DNA of 22,101 bases from the NCBI GenBank assembly GCA_002479815.1, contig DLPA01000056.1, positions 1-22,101 on the forward strand, read 5' to 3'. This document shows, in pieces, positions 1-7,824 of the stretch. This DNA comes from a bacterium UBA7470 (GTDB taxonomy: Bacteria; Pseudomonadota; Gammaproteobacteria; Burkholderiales; Burkholderiaceae_C). Below the pieces are notes generated by a model. That model was not told where the DNA came from. It did no database searches and worked only from the letters and a program-made list of their open reading frames with translations. Position 1 is the first letter of the stretch, and each line of letters opens with the position of its first letter. A program made the position numbers and the translations under genes.

Positions 1-21
1 ACCAGACTGCGCTACGCCCCG
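1..21 (-). tRNA. tRNA-Pro, 5' part only (cut by window edge)
   Basis: Read on the minus strand, positions 21 to 1 begin CGGGGCG, then TA, a D-stem GCGC and a D-loop AGTCTGGT. This is the layout of the first 21 nt of a bacterial tRNA, and it closely resembles proteobacterial tRNA-Pro 5' ends. The anticodon lies outside the window, so the proline identity rests on similarity of the acceptor and D-arm only. A TATAAT box ends 11 nt upstream of the first tRNA base, as expected for a short tRNA leader. The gene lies directly downstream of glmM on the same strand. Confidence 0.75.
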
Positions 22-32
22 ACAAGCCTCAA

Positions 33-38
33 ATTATA
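33..38 (-). promoter_or_regulatory. -10 box (TATAAT) for the tRNA-Pro
   Basis: A perfect TATAAT on the minus strand starts immediately after the TAG stop codon of glmM. The predicted transcription start is about 5 nt before the tRNA. A -35 would lie inside the glmM 3' end; the best candidate there (TTTAGC, 16-nt spacing) is weak. Confidence 0.6.
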
Positions 39-1382
39 CTAAGAAATTGTGCTCGCTAAACGTTGCGCCATTTCTTTTGCGGTATTTGCATCTCTTGCTT
101 CAACCATGAATCGCAAAACAGGCTCTGTTCCACTGGCTCTGACCAAGACACGTCCGTTCTCGCCCAGCACTTGCTCGACTTGTGTGATCGCTGCTTGCAA
201 TGGAGGGTGATCTTGCCAGTTTCGGCCTGCTGTCCAAGGTACGTTCAAAAGCGTTTGCGGAAAAAGAGCGACATCGCTGAGCTGCTCAGCCATGGTTTGC
301 TGGGCACGTAAACAGCCTTGCAGCACTTGCAGGGCAGAAATCAAGCCATCGCCTGTGGTGTGTTTGTCTAGCACCAGCAAATGGCCTGAAGCTTCACCAC
401 CCAGCCACCAATCTCTTTTTTTCAGTTCTTCCAAGATATAGCGGTCTCCGACCTTCGTACGCGCAAAGTCCAGACCCAAACCACGCAAGGCTTGCTCAAT
501 CGCCATGTTGGTCATTACAGTGCCAACCACCCCTTTGATGTGAGGAATTCCTGTATCGGTGTTGCGTTTGATTCGATCGAGGGCAATCAAATAAAGCAGT
601 TCATCGCCATTGAACAAGCGGCCCGACGCATCCACCATTTGCAAGCGATCGGCATCTCCATCCAGTGCCACACCAAAGTCAGCTTTATGGTGACGAACGG
701 CTGCAATCAAAGCTTCTGGATGTGTCGCACCCACCTTGTCATTGATATTGAATCCATTGGGATCGCAACCGATGGCGACGACTTCAGCACCTAACTCATG
801 AAAGACCTGAGGAGCAATGCGGTGGGCTGCGCCATGTGCAGCATCGACAACAATTTTGAGGCCTTTGAGCTTTAAATCTGTGGGAAACGTGTTTTTACAA
901 AACTCAATATAGCGTCCAGCCGCATCATCTAAGCGATGCGCCTTACCCAATGCACTGGCATTGACCCATTCTGGGGGAGCCTCTAAAGCCGCCTCAACAT
1001 CTTCCTCCCACGCATCGGAGAGCTTGGTGCCTTGGGCACTGAAAAATTTGATGCCGTTGTCAGGAAAAGGATTGTGGCTGGCGCTGATTACAACCCCCAA
1101 ACTGGCACGCAGTCCACGGGTCAAATAAGCCACGGCCGGGGTCGGTACAGGCCCAAACAGTTCCACATGGACGCCCGCTGAGTTGAATCCCGATGTCAAG
1201 GCATATTCCAACATATACCCTGATACACGGGTGTCTTTTCCTATGACGACTTTTGGGGAGGTTTCTGTTCGGCACAACACACGCCCTACGGCATGGGCAA
1301 GGCGGAGTACAAAATCAGGGGTAATAGGGTGCTGTCCTACACTGCCACGAATGCCATCAGTACCAAAGTATTTGCGGGCCAT
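39..1382 (-). CDS. glmM: Phosphoglucosamine mutase
   Basis: This enzyme interconverts glucosamine-6-phosphate and glucosamine-1-phosphate in the cytoplasm, on the route to UDP-GlcNAc for peptidoglycan and LPS. The 447-residue product has every hallmark of the alpha-D-phosphohexomutase family in order: N-terminal FGTDGIRG, the phosphoserine loop SASHNP with Ser102, the metal-binding DGDADR at 241-246, the sugar-specificity loop GGEASGH at 328-334, and the phosphate-binding RASGTEP at 415-421. Length is normal for the family. The ATG start is supported by an AAGGA about 8 nt upstream. It follows folP on the same strand after a 111-nt gap, matching the ftsH-folP-glmM order of E. coli. No terminator is seen after the stop codon; a tRNA promoter begins there instead. 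Confidence 0.97.
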   Translation of the reverse strand: MARKYFGTDGIRGSVGQHPITPDFVLRLAHAVGRVLCRTETSPKVVIGKDTRVSGYMLEYALTSGFNSAGVHVELFGPVPTPAVAYLTRGLRASLGVVISASHNPFPDNGIKFFSAQGTKLSDAWEEDVEAALEAPPEWVNASALGKAHRLDDAAGRYIEFCKNTFPTDLKLKGLKIVVDAAHGAAHRIAPQVFHELGAEVVAIGCDPNGFNINDKVGATHPEALIAAVRHHKADFGVALDGDADRLQMVDASGRLFNGDELLYLIALDRIKRNTDTGIPHIKGVVGTVMTNMAIEQALRGLGLDFARTKVGDRYILEELKKRDWWLGGEASGHLLVLDKHTTGDGLISALQVLQGCLRAQQTMAEQLSDVALFPQTLLNVPWTAGRNWQDHPPLQAAITQVEQVLGENGRVLVRASGTEPVLRFMVEARDANTAKEMAQRLASTIS

Positions 1383-1493
1383 GCCATTGATCCTTTATCT
1401 TGAGTCGTTGTTTTACAAAAAGTCTTGGTGCTCTAGTGAGGCGTGTCAGTGCGTGCAACTGATCTCAATCAAGTGCGCATTTGCGTGCTTGTT

Positions 1494-2342
1494 TTACGCG
1501 ACAGCTTGCCAAACACGCAACACATCCCGAGTGTCGCGTACCTCATGCACACGGACGATGTGTGCCCCACGCTGCACGGCAATCAAGGCAGCGGCAGCAC
1601 TGGCCAAGCGTCTGGAGGGTGCAACCCGTGCAGGATCGGCTTGACTGCCACCGTCACCCACCCACAAGCCGAGTGTGCTTTTGCGTGACCAGCCGACCAA
1701 TAGGCCTGTGTCCAGCTCCAAAATTCGCTCTTGCCGTGCGAGCAAAGCCATGTTTTGTTGGGGTGTTTTACCAAAGCCAATCCCCGGATCAATCACGATG
1801 CGGTTTTTTTGGATACCTAGTGATTCAAGCGCGTGAAGCCGCTGCTGTAAAAAACTCAGCACTTCAGGCCATACATCCCCTTCAAAGGGTTGGAGCTGCA
1901 TGGATAACGGTTCGCCGTGCATGTGCATCACACAGACCCCACAAGAAGGGTGCGCAGCGATCACCTCTTGCGCTTTAGGCTGTCGCAGTGCCCAAACATC
2001 GTTGATGATGTCTGCACCCAAGTCCAGCGCCATCTGCATCACCTCAGGCTTGTAGGTATCGACTGAAATCGGGACCTGCCAGCGCACCAGCTCTTGGAGT
2101 AGGGGCCGTAAGCGAAGAAGTTCCTCCTGCAAAGGGACCGCAACCGCACCGGGACGGGTGGACTCAGCACCCAGGTCCAATAGGTCAGCCCCGTCTTTGA
2201 GCAAGCCTTCGGCATAGGCCAATTGTGCGTGCAACGGCCCGCGTTGCCCTCCATCCGAAAAGGAATCGGGCGTCAAGTTGACAATCCCCATGATTTTTGG
2301 GGTGCTTAAATCAATATCAAAACGAGAGGTTTGCCAGCGCAT
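1494..2342 (-). CDS. folP: Dihydropteroate synthase
   Basis: It condenses 6-hydroxymethyl-dihydropterin diphosphate with p-aminobenzoate to give dihydropteroate in folate synthesis, and the family is the target of sulfonamides. The 282-residue TIM barrel shows the signature NLTPDSFSDGG at 22-32, DLGAESTRPGA at 56-66, SVDT at 93-96, DPGIGFGKT at 185-193, the substrate-binding GWSRKS at 217-222 and the C-terminal RVHEV at 264-268. No motif is missing. The ATG is placed because MRW...KIMGIVNLTPDSF gives the usual short N-terminus. There is no recognisable ribosome binding site: the bases just before the start are the T-tract of a terminator hairpin. Expression may therefore depend on read-through from ftsH, on translational coupling, or on a leaderless or weakly initiated message. 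Confidence 0.97.
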   Translation of the reverse strand: MRWQTSRFDIDLSTPKIMGIVNLTPDSFSDGGQRGPLHAQLAYAEGLLKDGADLLDLGAESTRPGAVAVPLQEELLRLRPLLQELVRWQVPISVDTYKPEVMQMALDLGADIINDVWALRQPKAQEVIAAHPSCGVCVMHMHGEPLSMQLQPFEGDVWPEVLSFLQQRLHALESLGIQKNRIVIDPGIGFGKTPQQNMALLARQERILELDTGLLVGWSRKSTLGLWVGDGGSQADPARVAPSRRLASAAAALIAVQRGAHIVRVHEVRDTRDVLRVWQAVA

Positions 2343-2350
2343 ATACGATC

Positions 2351-2382
2351 AAAAAACAAAACCGGAGGCGAAGCTCCGGTTT
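2351..2382 (-). terminator. Rho-independent terminator between ftsH and folP
   Basis: A perfect 9-bp stem (2359-2367 with 2374-2382, core CCGGAG/CTCCGG) has a 6-nt loop. On the minus strand it is followed by TTTTG and six more T's. It sits 48 nt after the ftsH stop codon and its T-tract ends 8 nt before the folP ATG, so it can end ftsH transcripts or act as an attenuator for folP. Confidence 0.85.
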
Positions 2383-2430
2383 CGGATGGGCGGTCTTTGA
2401 CCGCTCAATAGGTTGCTAGAGCGTCTAACC

Positions 2431-4341
2431 CTAGGCCCCGTTGGGCGTTACTTCTGCCGCCACTGCAACAGGGCTGCCGCCACCTCCCGAGTTGGGTGTT
2501 CTTGGTACAAAGTCCTTGGGCGGACGAGGTGCGCGTCCCTGCATGATGTCTTCCAACTGCTCACCGTCAATGGTTTCCCAGTCCAGCAACGCTTTGGCCA
2601 TGGCGTGCATTTTGTCAGAATGTTCTTCGATCAAGCGACGTGCCAAACTGTACTGCTCGTCAATGATGCGACGTACTTCGGCATCGACTTTCTGCATGGT
2701 TTGTTCGCTCATGTTCGTGGTTTTGGTGACAGAGCGTCCCAAAAACACTTCACCTTCGTTTTCAGCGTAAACCATCGGCCCCAAGGCCTGGCTCATACCG
2801 TAGCGCATCACCATGTCACGAGCAATTTGGGTGGCTCGTTCAAAGTCGTTGCTCGCACCTGTGGTCATTTGATCCATGAACACCTCTTCCGCAATACGTC
2901 CCCCAAACAACATACTGATCTGATTCAGCATATAGTGCTTGTCATAGCTGTAGCGGTCTTTTTCCGGCAAGCTCATGGTCACGCCAAGCGCACGACCACG
3001 GGGAATGATGGTCACTTTGTGAACAGGATCGCACTTGGGCAAGAGCTTGCCAATCAAGGCATGACCTGCTTCGTGATAGGCCGTGTTGCGGCGTTCATCT
3101 TCGGGCATGACCATGCTCTTGCGCTCTGGCCCCATCAAGATTTTGTCTTTGGCTTTTTCAAAGTCCTGCATTTCCACCAAGCGTGCATTGCGACGGGCAG
3201 CCATCAGCGCAGCTTCGTTACAGAGGTTAGCCAAATCGGCACCGCTCATGCCGGGTGTCCCACGCGCGATGACACTGGGGCTGACATCTGAGCCGACAGG
3301 AATTTTGCGCATATGGACGTTCAAGATTTGTTCACGACCCCGAATATCGGGCAGCGTGACATAGACCTGACGGTCAAAGCGACCAGGGCGCAACAAAGCC
3401 GCATCCAAAATGTCTGGGCGGTTGGTGGCAGCCACCACAATCACACCCAGATTGGTTTCAAAGCCGTCCATCTCAACCAGCATCTGGTTCAAGGTTTGTT
3501 CGCGCTCGTCATTGCCACCGCCTAAGCCTGCGCCACGTTGACGACCGACCGCATCAATTTCGTCGATGAAGATGATACAGGGCGCGTTTTTCTTGGCATT
3601 TTCAAACATATCGCGCACACGCGCTGCGCCTACGCCCACGAACATTTCTACAAAGTCAGAGCCGGAGATGGAGAAAAACGGCACTTTTGCTTCGCCTGCG
3701 ATGCTTTTGGCCAGCAAAGTCTTCCCTGTACCAGGTGGACCAACCAATAACAAACCACGGGGAATACGCCCACCGAGCTTTTGGAATTTTTGCGGGTCTT
3801 TTAAAAAATCAACCACTTCTTTGACTTCTTCTTTGGCTTCATCGCAGCCCGCCACATCTGCAAACGTGACCGTATTGTTGTTTTCATCCAACATACGGGC
3901 TTTGCTTTTGCCAAAACTGAAGGCCCCCCCTTTACCACCGCCCTGCATTTGGCGCATGAAGTAAATCCACACCCCGATCAGCAGGAGCATCGGCCCCCAA
4001 CTGACCAGAAGCGTCATCAGCAGCGAACCTTCTTCACGGGGTTTGACATCAAACTTCACCCCATTCGCAATCAAGTCCCCCACCAATCCACGATCCAAAT
4101 AAGTGGCGTTGGTGCGGATTTTTCTATCTTCAGTGGTGACAGCAGTGATCTCTGTACCTCCAGGACTTTCGGCAATCGTTGCGCTTTTGATGCGCTGCGC
4201 TTTGACCTCATCCAAAAAGTCGGAATAGGCCACGTGCCCGGCGCTGGCAGAACTGCGACCATCAAATTGTTTGAACACCGTGAATAACACCATGGCGATG
4301 ACCATCCAAACGGCGAACTTAGAGAACCACTGATTGTTCAA
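2431..4341 (-). CDS. ftsH: ATP-dependent membrane zinc metalloprotease FtsH
   Basis: FtsH is a hexameric inner-membrane AAA+ protease that extracts and degrades membrane proteins and unstable regulators such as sigma-32 and LpxC. The 636-residue product has a transmembrane helix at about 8-24, a periplasmic domain, a second helix at about 107-129, Walker A GPPGTGKT at 201-208, Walker B IIFIDEID at about 256-263, an arginine-finger region ATNRPD...LRPGRFDR around 305-324, the zinc site HEAGH at 423-427, and a third ligand Asp499 in TTGASNDFERAT. The C-terminal tail is glycine- and proline-rich. The start codon is TTG: an AGGAG lies exactly 6 nt upstream and MNNQWFSKFA matches the usual FtsH N-terminus. 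A sigma-32-type promoter lies about 50-80 nt upstream. It follows rlmE, as in E. coli. Confidence 0.97.
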   Translation of the reverse strand: MNNQWFSKFAVWMVIAMVLFTVFKQFDGRSSASAGHVAYSDFLDEVKAQRIKSATIAESPGGTEITAVTTEDRKIRTNATYLDRGLVGDLIANGVKFDVKPREEGSLLMTLLVSWGPMLLLIGVWIYFMRQMQGGGKGGAFSFGKSKARMLDENNNTVTFADVAGCDEAKEEVKEVVDFLKDPQKFQKLGGRIPRGLLLVGPPGTGKTLLAKSIAGEAKVPFFSISGSDFVEMFVGVGAARVRDMFENAKKNAPCIIFIDEIDAVGRQRGAGLGGGNDEREQTLNQMLVEMDGFETNLGVIVVAATNRPDILDAALLRPGRFDRQVYVTLPDIRGREQILNVHMRKIPVGSDVSPSVIARGTPGMSGADLANLCNEAALMAARRNARLVEMQDFEKAKDKILMGPERKSMVMPEDERRNTAYHEAGHALIGKLLPKCDPVHKVTIIPRGRALGVTMSLPEKDRYSYDKHYMLNQISMLFGGRIAEEVFMDQMTTGASNDFERATQIARDMVMRYGMSQALGPMVYAENEGEVFLGRSVTKTTNMSEQTMQKVDAEVRRIIDEQYSLARRLIEEHSDKMHAMAKALLDWETIDGEQLEDIMQGRAPRPPKDFVPRTPNSGGGGSPVAVAAEVTPNGA

Positions 4342-4347
4342 GTGCGG

Positions 4348-4352
4348 CTCCT
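4348..4352 (-). promoter_or_regulatory. Ribosome binding site that fixes the ftsH TTG start
   Basis: AGGAG on the minus strand lies 6 nt before the TTG at 4341. No ATG or GTG in frame gives a better combination of Shine-Dalgarno spacing and family-like N-terminus. Confidence 0.8.
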
Positions 4353-4394
4353 GAAAAAATAAAGAACAAAAATAGACATACGTATGGAATGGAC

Positions 4395-4421
4395 AGATGG
4401 GGGCATTTTAGGACTTTCAAG
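4395..4421 (-). promoter_or_regulatory. Heat-shock (sigma-32) type promoter of ftsH
   Basis: On the minus strand CTTGAAA (4415-4421) is followed by a 12-nt spacer and then CCCCATCT (4395-4402). This matches every fixed base of the sigma-32 consensus (CTTGAAA, 11-16 nt, CCCCATnT). The predicted start of transcription gives a leader of about 45-50 nt before the TTG of ftsH. It lies in the 138-nt gap between rlmE and ftsH, so ftsH could be induced independently of rlmE. FtsH controls sigma-32 stability in E. coli, which makes heat-shock control biologically expected. Confidence 0.85.
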
Positions 4422-4479
4422 GCCGTCAGATTTTGACTATCGCCGAAAACCATGCGATTGGCGTTTGATTAAGCCTTTT

Positions 4480-5151
4480 CTATGAGGCTTTAGGCCCAAT
4501 ACCCACCAAAAAAGTTTCCGCTGATTTGTCACGCGACGCTTTTGGCTTCAGTGGCTTGACTTTTTGAAAGTGGGCGCGAAACAAATGCACCACTTCGTCA
4601 TACCCGGGGCCGTGAAACAACTTGACCACCAACGCCCCTTGAGGCTTGAGGTGCGTCAACGCAAAATCCACTGCCAGCTCCACCAAATGCGTGATGCGCG
4701 TGCCATCAACTGCGGCAATGCCTGATAAGTTGGGGGCCATATCCGACACCACCACATCGACCAGCTTGGTTTTTGCACGTTCGGCCAAGGCCGTTTGCAA
4801 GGCATGGAGTGTGTCATCCTCTCGAAAATCACCTTGAATAAAGCAGACACCTTCAATCGGCTCCATCGGCAAGATGTCCATGGCAATGATCGTACCGTTC
4901 AGCTCTCCGGCTGCTGCACCCGTCGGCGACAGTTTGCGGCGCACGTACTGACTCCATGCCCCAGGCGCAGACCCCAAATCCACCACACAGTCGCCCGGGC
5001 GTATCAATTTAAAAGTCTCATCAATTTCCTTCAATTTATAGGCTGCTCTTGCGCGGTAGCCCTCTTTTTGGGCCAGCTTGACATAAGGATCGTTCACATG
5101 GTCATTCAGCCATGCTTTATTGACTTTTTTGCTTTGCGTGCGTATTTTCAT
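4480..5151 (-). CDS. rlmE: 23S rRNA (uridine-2'-O-)methyltransferase RlmE
   Basis: RlmE (FtsJ/RrmJ) methylates the 2'-OH of U2552 in the 23S rRNA A-loop, a late step in 50S assembly. The 223-residue Rossmann protein has the SAM-binding motif VVDLGSAPGAWSQ around 56-68 and the K-D-K-E catalytic set in the expected places: Lys39 (RAAYKL), Asp137 (SDMAPN), Lys177 (VVKLFHG) and Glu212 (AETFLV). Length is slightly above the E. coli protein (about 209). The ATG is chosen because the basic MKIRTQSKKVNKAWLNDH start is typical. No strong Shine-Dalgarno is visible. It is divergent from the yhbY-like gene, with only 48 nt between the start codons, and lies upstream of ftsH. Confidence 0.96.
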   Translation of the reverse strand: MKIRTQSKKVNKAWLNDHVNDPYVKLAQKEGYRARAAYKLKEIDETFKLIRPGDCVVDLGSAPGAWSQYVRRKLSPTGAAAGELNGTIIAMDILPMEPIEGVCFIQGDFREDDTLHALQTALAERAKTKLVDVVVSDMAPNLSGIAAVDGTRITHLVELAVDFALTHLKPQGALVVKLFHGPGYDEVVHLFRAHFQKVKPLKPKASRDKSAETFLVGIGPKAS

Positions 5152-5187
5152 AAATCACATCAGGGCCTGAGCCTATATCCAATAGCC

Positions 5188-5193
5188 GATAAT
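5188..5193 (+). promoter_or_regulatory. Possible -10 box for a leaderless yhbY transcript
   Basis: GATAAT ends 6 nt before the ATG at 5200, where transcription would be expected to start almost at the start codon. There is no Shine-Dalgarno in between (the bases are TGTCCC). No good -35 is seen, so this is tentative. Confidence 0.4.
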
Positions 5194-5199
5194 TGTCCC

Positions 5200-5673
5200 A
5201 TGCCTCAGATTCTATTGACCATCGCGCAACGCAAAGAGCAACGCGCACTCGCCCATCATCTCAACCCCGTCGTCCACATTGGCAACGAAGGACTCACACC
5301 CGCTGTGGTCAAAGAAGCGCACGCCGCTTTGAACGCGCACGGCCTTATCAAAATTCGGGTGTTCTCGGATGACCGTGCGGCCCGCGAAACCATGCTGACT
5401 TCGCTCGCCGATCAGCTGGATGCGGCCCCCATTCAACACATCGGCAAACTGCTGGTGCTCTGGCGACCGCAGCCCGAGAAAGTCACCGCACCAGACGACG
5501 ACCGAGGCGCAGCGCCCAAAGACGTGAAAGTTTTGAAGTTCAGCAAGCGCAGCGGTGGCAAGCCCGAAGTCAAAGTCATGCGTGTGCTGGGCAACGAACG
5601 CATGACCGCAGGCGGCTTGGTTAAGCGTGCCAAAACGTTCCAAAAGAGCACCAAAAAGAATTATTCCGCTTGA
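5200..5673 (+). CDS. yhbY: YhbY-like ribosome assembly RNA-binding protein (CRM domain)
   Basis: This is a CRS1/YhbY (CRM) domain protein. Family members bind RNA through a KH-like fold and associate with pre-50S ribosomes. The 157-residue product begins with LTIAQRKEQRALAHHLNPVVHIGNEG; the GNEG turn at 28-31 corresponds to the family's GxxG RNA-contact loop, and the fold ends at about residue 90 (KLLVLWRP). E. coli YhbY is about 97 residues. Here about 65 extra residues form a charged, lysine-rich tail (KFSKRSGGKPEVK, KRAKTFQKSTKKN) that looks disordered and RNA-binding. The open frame continues upstream, but the ATG at 5200 gives the family N-terminus and avoids overlapping rlmE. It is divergent from rlmE, the same neighbour as in E. 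coli. Confidence 0.88.
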   Translation: MPQILLTIAQRKEQRALAHHLNPVVHIGNEGLTPAVVKEAHAALNAHGLIKIRVFSDDRAARETMLTSLADQLDAAPIQHIGKLLVLWRPQPEKVTAPDDDRGAAPKDVKVLKFSKRSGGKPEVKVMRVLGNERMTAGGLVKRAKTFQKSTKKNYSA

Positions 5674-5741
5674 TTCACATTTGATCTGCCCTTTGCATCT
5701 GGGGTCTTGATCTTGGATGCAGCCGCCCCATTGTTCTTGTC

Positions 5742-7808
5742 ATGACCACATCTGCCGCTTTGCCTCCTCCCAATCCCTTGCTTGATTTTTCCGATGTGCC
5801 CTTGTTCGACCAAATCGAACCTGCACAAATCGAATCAGCCCTCACCACCCTGCTAGACGCTGCCAATGCTGCCTTAGAAACCGTCACCGCGCCCGATTTT
5901 CCAGCGCGTTGGATCGACATGGCGCGGGTCTTAGACGTGGCGACGGAACGCTTGGGACGTGCATGGGGTGCGGTCAACCACCTCAACAGCGTGGCCGATA
6001 CCCCTGAACTGCGTGCCGCCTACAACGCCGCATTACCGCGTGTGACCGAGTTTTGGACACGCTTAGGGTCAGATGAACGCTTGTACGCCCGCTACAAAGC
6101 GATGGACATCGACAGCCTCACCCCCGAACAAGCCCGTGCCCACCACAACGCCATGCGCGGCTTTGTCTTGGGCGGAGCCGAGCTGCAAGGCGCAGCCAAA
6201 ACACGCTTTGCCGAGATTCAAGAGCGTCAGGCCGAGCTGAGTCAACAATTCAGCGAACACGCCCTAGACGCGACCGATGCGTACAGCCACATCGCGACCG
6301 AAGCCGACTTGGCAGGCGTACCCGCCGACGTGGTGCAAACCGCCCGCGCTGCGGCCCAAGCCGAAGGGCTGGACGGCTACAAACTCACCCTGAAAATGCC
6401 TTGCTATCTGCCCGTGATGCAGTTCGCCCACAGCAGCGCCCTGCGCGAAGTGCTGTACCGCGCCTACACCACCCGCGCCAGCGACCAAGCGCCCGAGGCG
6501 CAGCGTGCCCTCGACAACGGCCCTCTCATCGCCGAGATGCTGCGCTTGCGCCAAGAAGAGGCCGAACTGCTGGGCTACGCGCACTTTGCCGAAGTCTCTT
6601 TGGTGCCCAAAATGGCACGTTCGCCACAGCAAGTGGTGGACTTTTTGCGGGATTTGGCCCGTCGCGCCCGCCCCTTTGCCGAACGCGATTTGGCCGATAT
6701 GCGTGCATTTGCCGCCACCGAGCTGCAACTGCACGACCCTCAACCTTGGGACTGGCCCTACATCTCAGAAAAGCTCAAAGAGGCCCGTTACTCATTCAGC
6801 GAGCAAGAAGTCCGCACCTACTTCACCGCGCCCAAAGTCTTGCAGGGTCTGTTTCAGATCATCGAAAGCCTGTTTGAAGTGGCGATTCGGCCCGATACCG
6901 CGCCGGTGTGGCACGCCGATGTGCAGTTTTTCCGCATCGAACGTCAGGGCCAACTCGTCGGGCAGTTCTACCTCGACCCCACGGCGCGCACCGGCAAACG
7001 CGGCGGCGCGTGGATGGACGATGTACGCGCCCGCTGGCTGCGCCCCGACAACGGGCACTTGCAAACCCCCATCGCCCACTTGGTCTGCAACTTTGCGGCG
7101 GGTGTCGATGGCAAGCCCGCTTTGCTGACGCACGATGATGTCATCACCCTGTTCCATGAATTTGGTCACGGCCTGCACCACCTGCTCACCCAAGTCAATG
7201 AGCGCGATGTCTCCGGCATCAGTGGTGTGGAATGGGATGCAGTCGAGCTGCCCAGTCAATTCATGGAGAACTTCTGTTGGGAATGGGAAGTCCTGCAACA
7301 GATGACCGCCCACGTCGAAACGGGTGCCCCCCTGCCCCGCGCCCTCTACGACAAGATGCGGGCCGCCAAAAACTTCCAAAGCGGCCTGCAAACCCTGCGC
7401 CAAGTCGAATTCGCCTTGTTCGATATGCTGCTGCACATGGAAAAAGGCCGTACCTCGGCCTTGGACGTGTTGCAAGCCGTGCGTGCCGAAGTCGCCGTCA
7501 TGCAGCCGCCGAGCTACAACCGCATGACCCACACCTTCAGCCACATCTTCGCTGGCGGCTATGCCGCAGGTTATTACAGCTACAAATGGGCTGAGGTACT
7601 GTCTGCCGATGCCTACGCCGCGTTTGAAGAAGAAGCAGCGCAGCAGGGGGGCAGCACCGTGAACATCCGCACAGGACGGCGCTATCGTGAAGCGATTTTG
7701 GAAGTCGGCGGCAGCCGCCCCGCACTAGAATCTTTCCGCGCCTTCCGAGGTCGTGATCCCGCCATTGATGCCTTGCTGCGTCACGAAGGCATGGTGGCTC
7801 AAGCGTAA
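5742..7808 (+). CDS. prlC: M3-family zinc oligopeptidase (oligopeptidase A, PrlC/OpdA type)
   Basis: This is a cytoplasmic metallopeptidase that degrades short peptides, including cleaved signal peptides in E. coli. The 688-residue product matches the length of E. coli OpdA (680). The zinc site HEFGH is at 472-476 within ITLFHEFGHGLHHLL, with catalytic Glu473. The third ligand is Glu502 in the downstream AVELPSQFMENFCWEW helix. The N-terminal half is the alpha-helical lid of the family, and the C-terminal FSHIFAGGYAAGYYSYKWAE contains the conserved substrate-binding Tyr/His residues. The ATG at 5742 is the first Met of the frame; the region before it has no clear Shine-Dalgarno. It lies 68 nt after the yhbY-like gene and 16 nt before the next gene, so it is probably co-transcribed with both. 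Confidence 0.94.
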   Translation: MTTSAALPPPNPLLDFSDVPLFDQIEPAQIESALTTLLDAANAALETVTAPDFPARWIDMARVLDVATERLGRAWGAVNHLNSVADTPELRAAYNAALPRVTEFWTRLGSDERLYARYKAMDIDSLTPEQARAHHNAMRGFVLGGAELQGAAKTRFAEIQERQAELSQQFSEHALDATDAYSHIATEADLAGVPADVVQTARAAAQAEGLDGYKLTLKMPCYLPVMQFAHSSALREVLYRAYTTRASDQAPEAQRALDNGPLIAEMLRLRQEEAELLGYAHFAEVSLVPKMARSPQQVVDFLRDLARRARPFAERDLADMRAFAATELQLHDPQPWDWPYISEKLKEARYSFSEQEVRTYFTAPKVLQGLFQIIESLFEVAIRPDTAPVWHADVQFFRIERQGQLVGQFYLDPTARTGKRGGAWMDDVRARWLRPDNGHLQTPIAHLVCNFAAGVDGKPALLTHDDVITLFHEFGHGLHHLLTQVNERDVSGISGVEWDAVELPSQFMENFCWEWEVLQQMTAHVETGAPLPRALYDKMRAAKNFQSGLQTLRQVEFALFDMLLHMEKGRTSALDVLQAVRAEVAVMQPPSYNRMTHTFSHIFAGGYAAGYYSYKWAEVLSADAYAAFEEEAAQQGGSTVNIRTGRRYREAILEVGGSRPALESFRAFRGRDPAIDALLRHEGMVAQA

Positions 7809-7824
7809 TTTCGTAGGACTTGTC

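Noticed and set aside
1470..1489. Imperfect hairpin (CAAG..CGCA / TGCG..CTTG) just downstream of folP.
   Set aside because: The stem has a two-base internal mismatch and no T-tract on the minus strand, so it is not supported as a terminator.
2413..3291. A 292-codon open frame on the plus strand opposite ftsH.
   Set aside because: It is antisense to a fully conserved FtsH catalytic region. Its translation is rich in His/Phe and Arg patterns typical of mirrored codons, and no ribosome site or family resemblance is seen.
4795..5199. N-terminal extension of the yhbY-like frame by 135 codons.
   Set aside because: It would run antisense through rlmE. The ATG at 5200 gives the conserved family start.
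5690..5741. Possible terminator between the yhbY-like gene and prlC (TGCATC / GATGCA).
   Set aside because: The stem is only 6 bp with a loop of about 17 nt, and the following bases are GC-rich rather than T-rich.
6792..7544. A 250-codon open frame on the minus strand opposite the M3 peptidase.
   Set aside because: It is the shadow of strong codon bias in prlC, which is intact through the same span with its zinc site.
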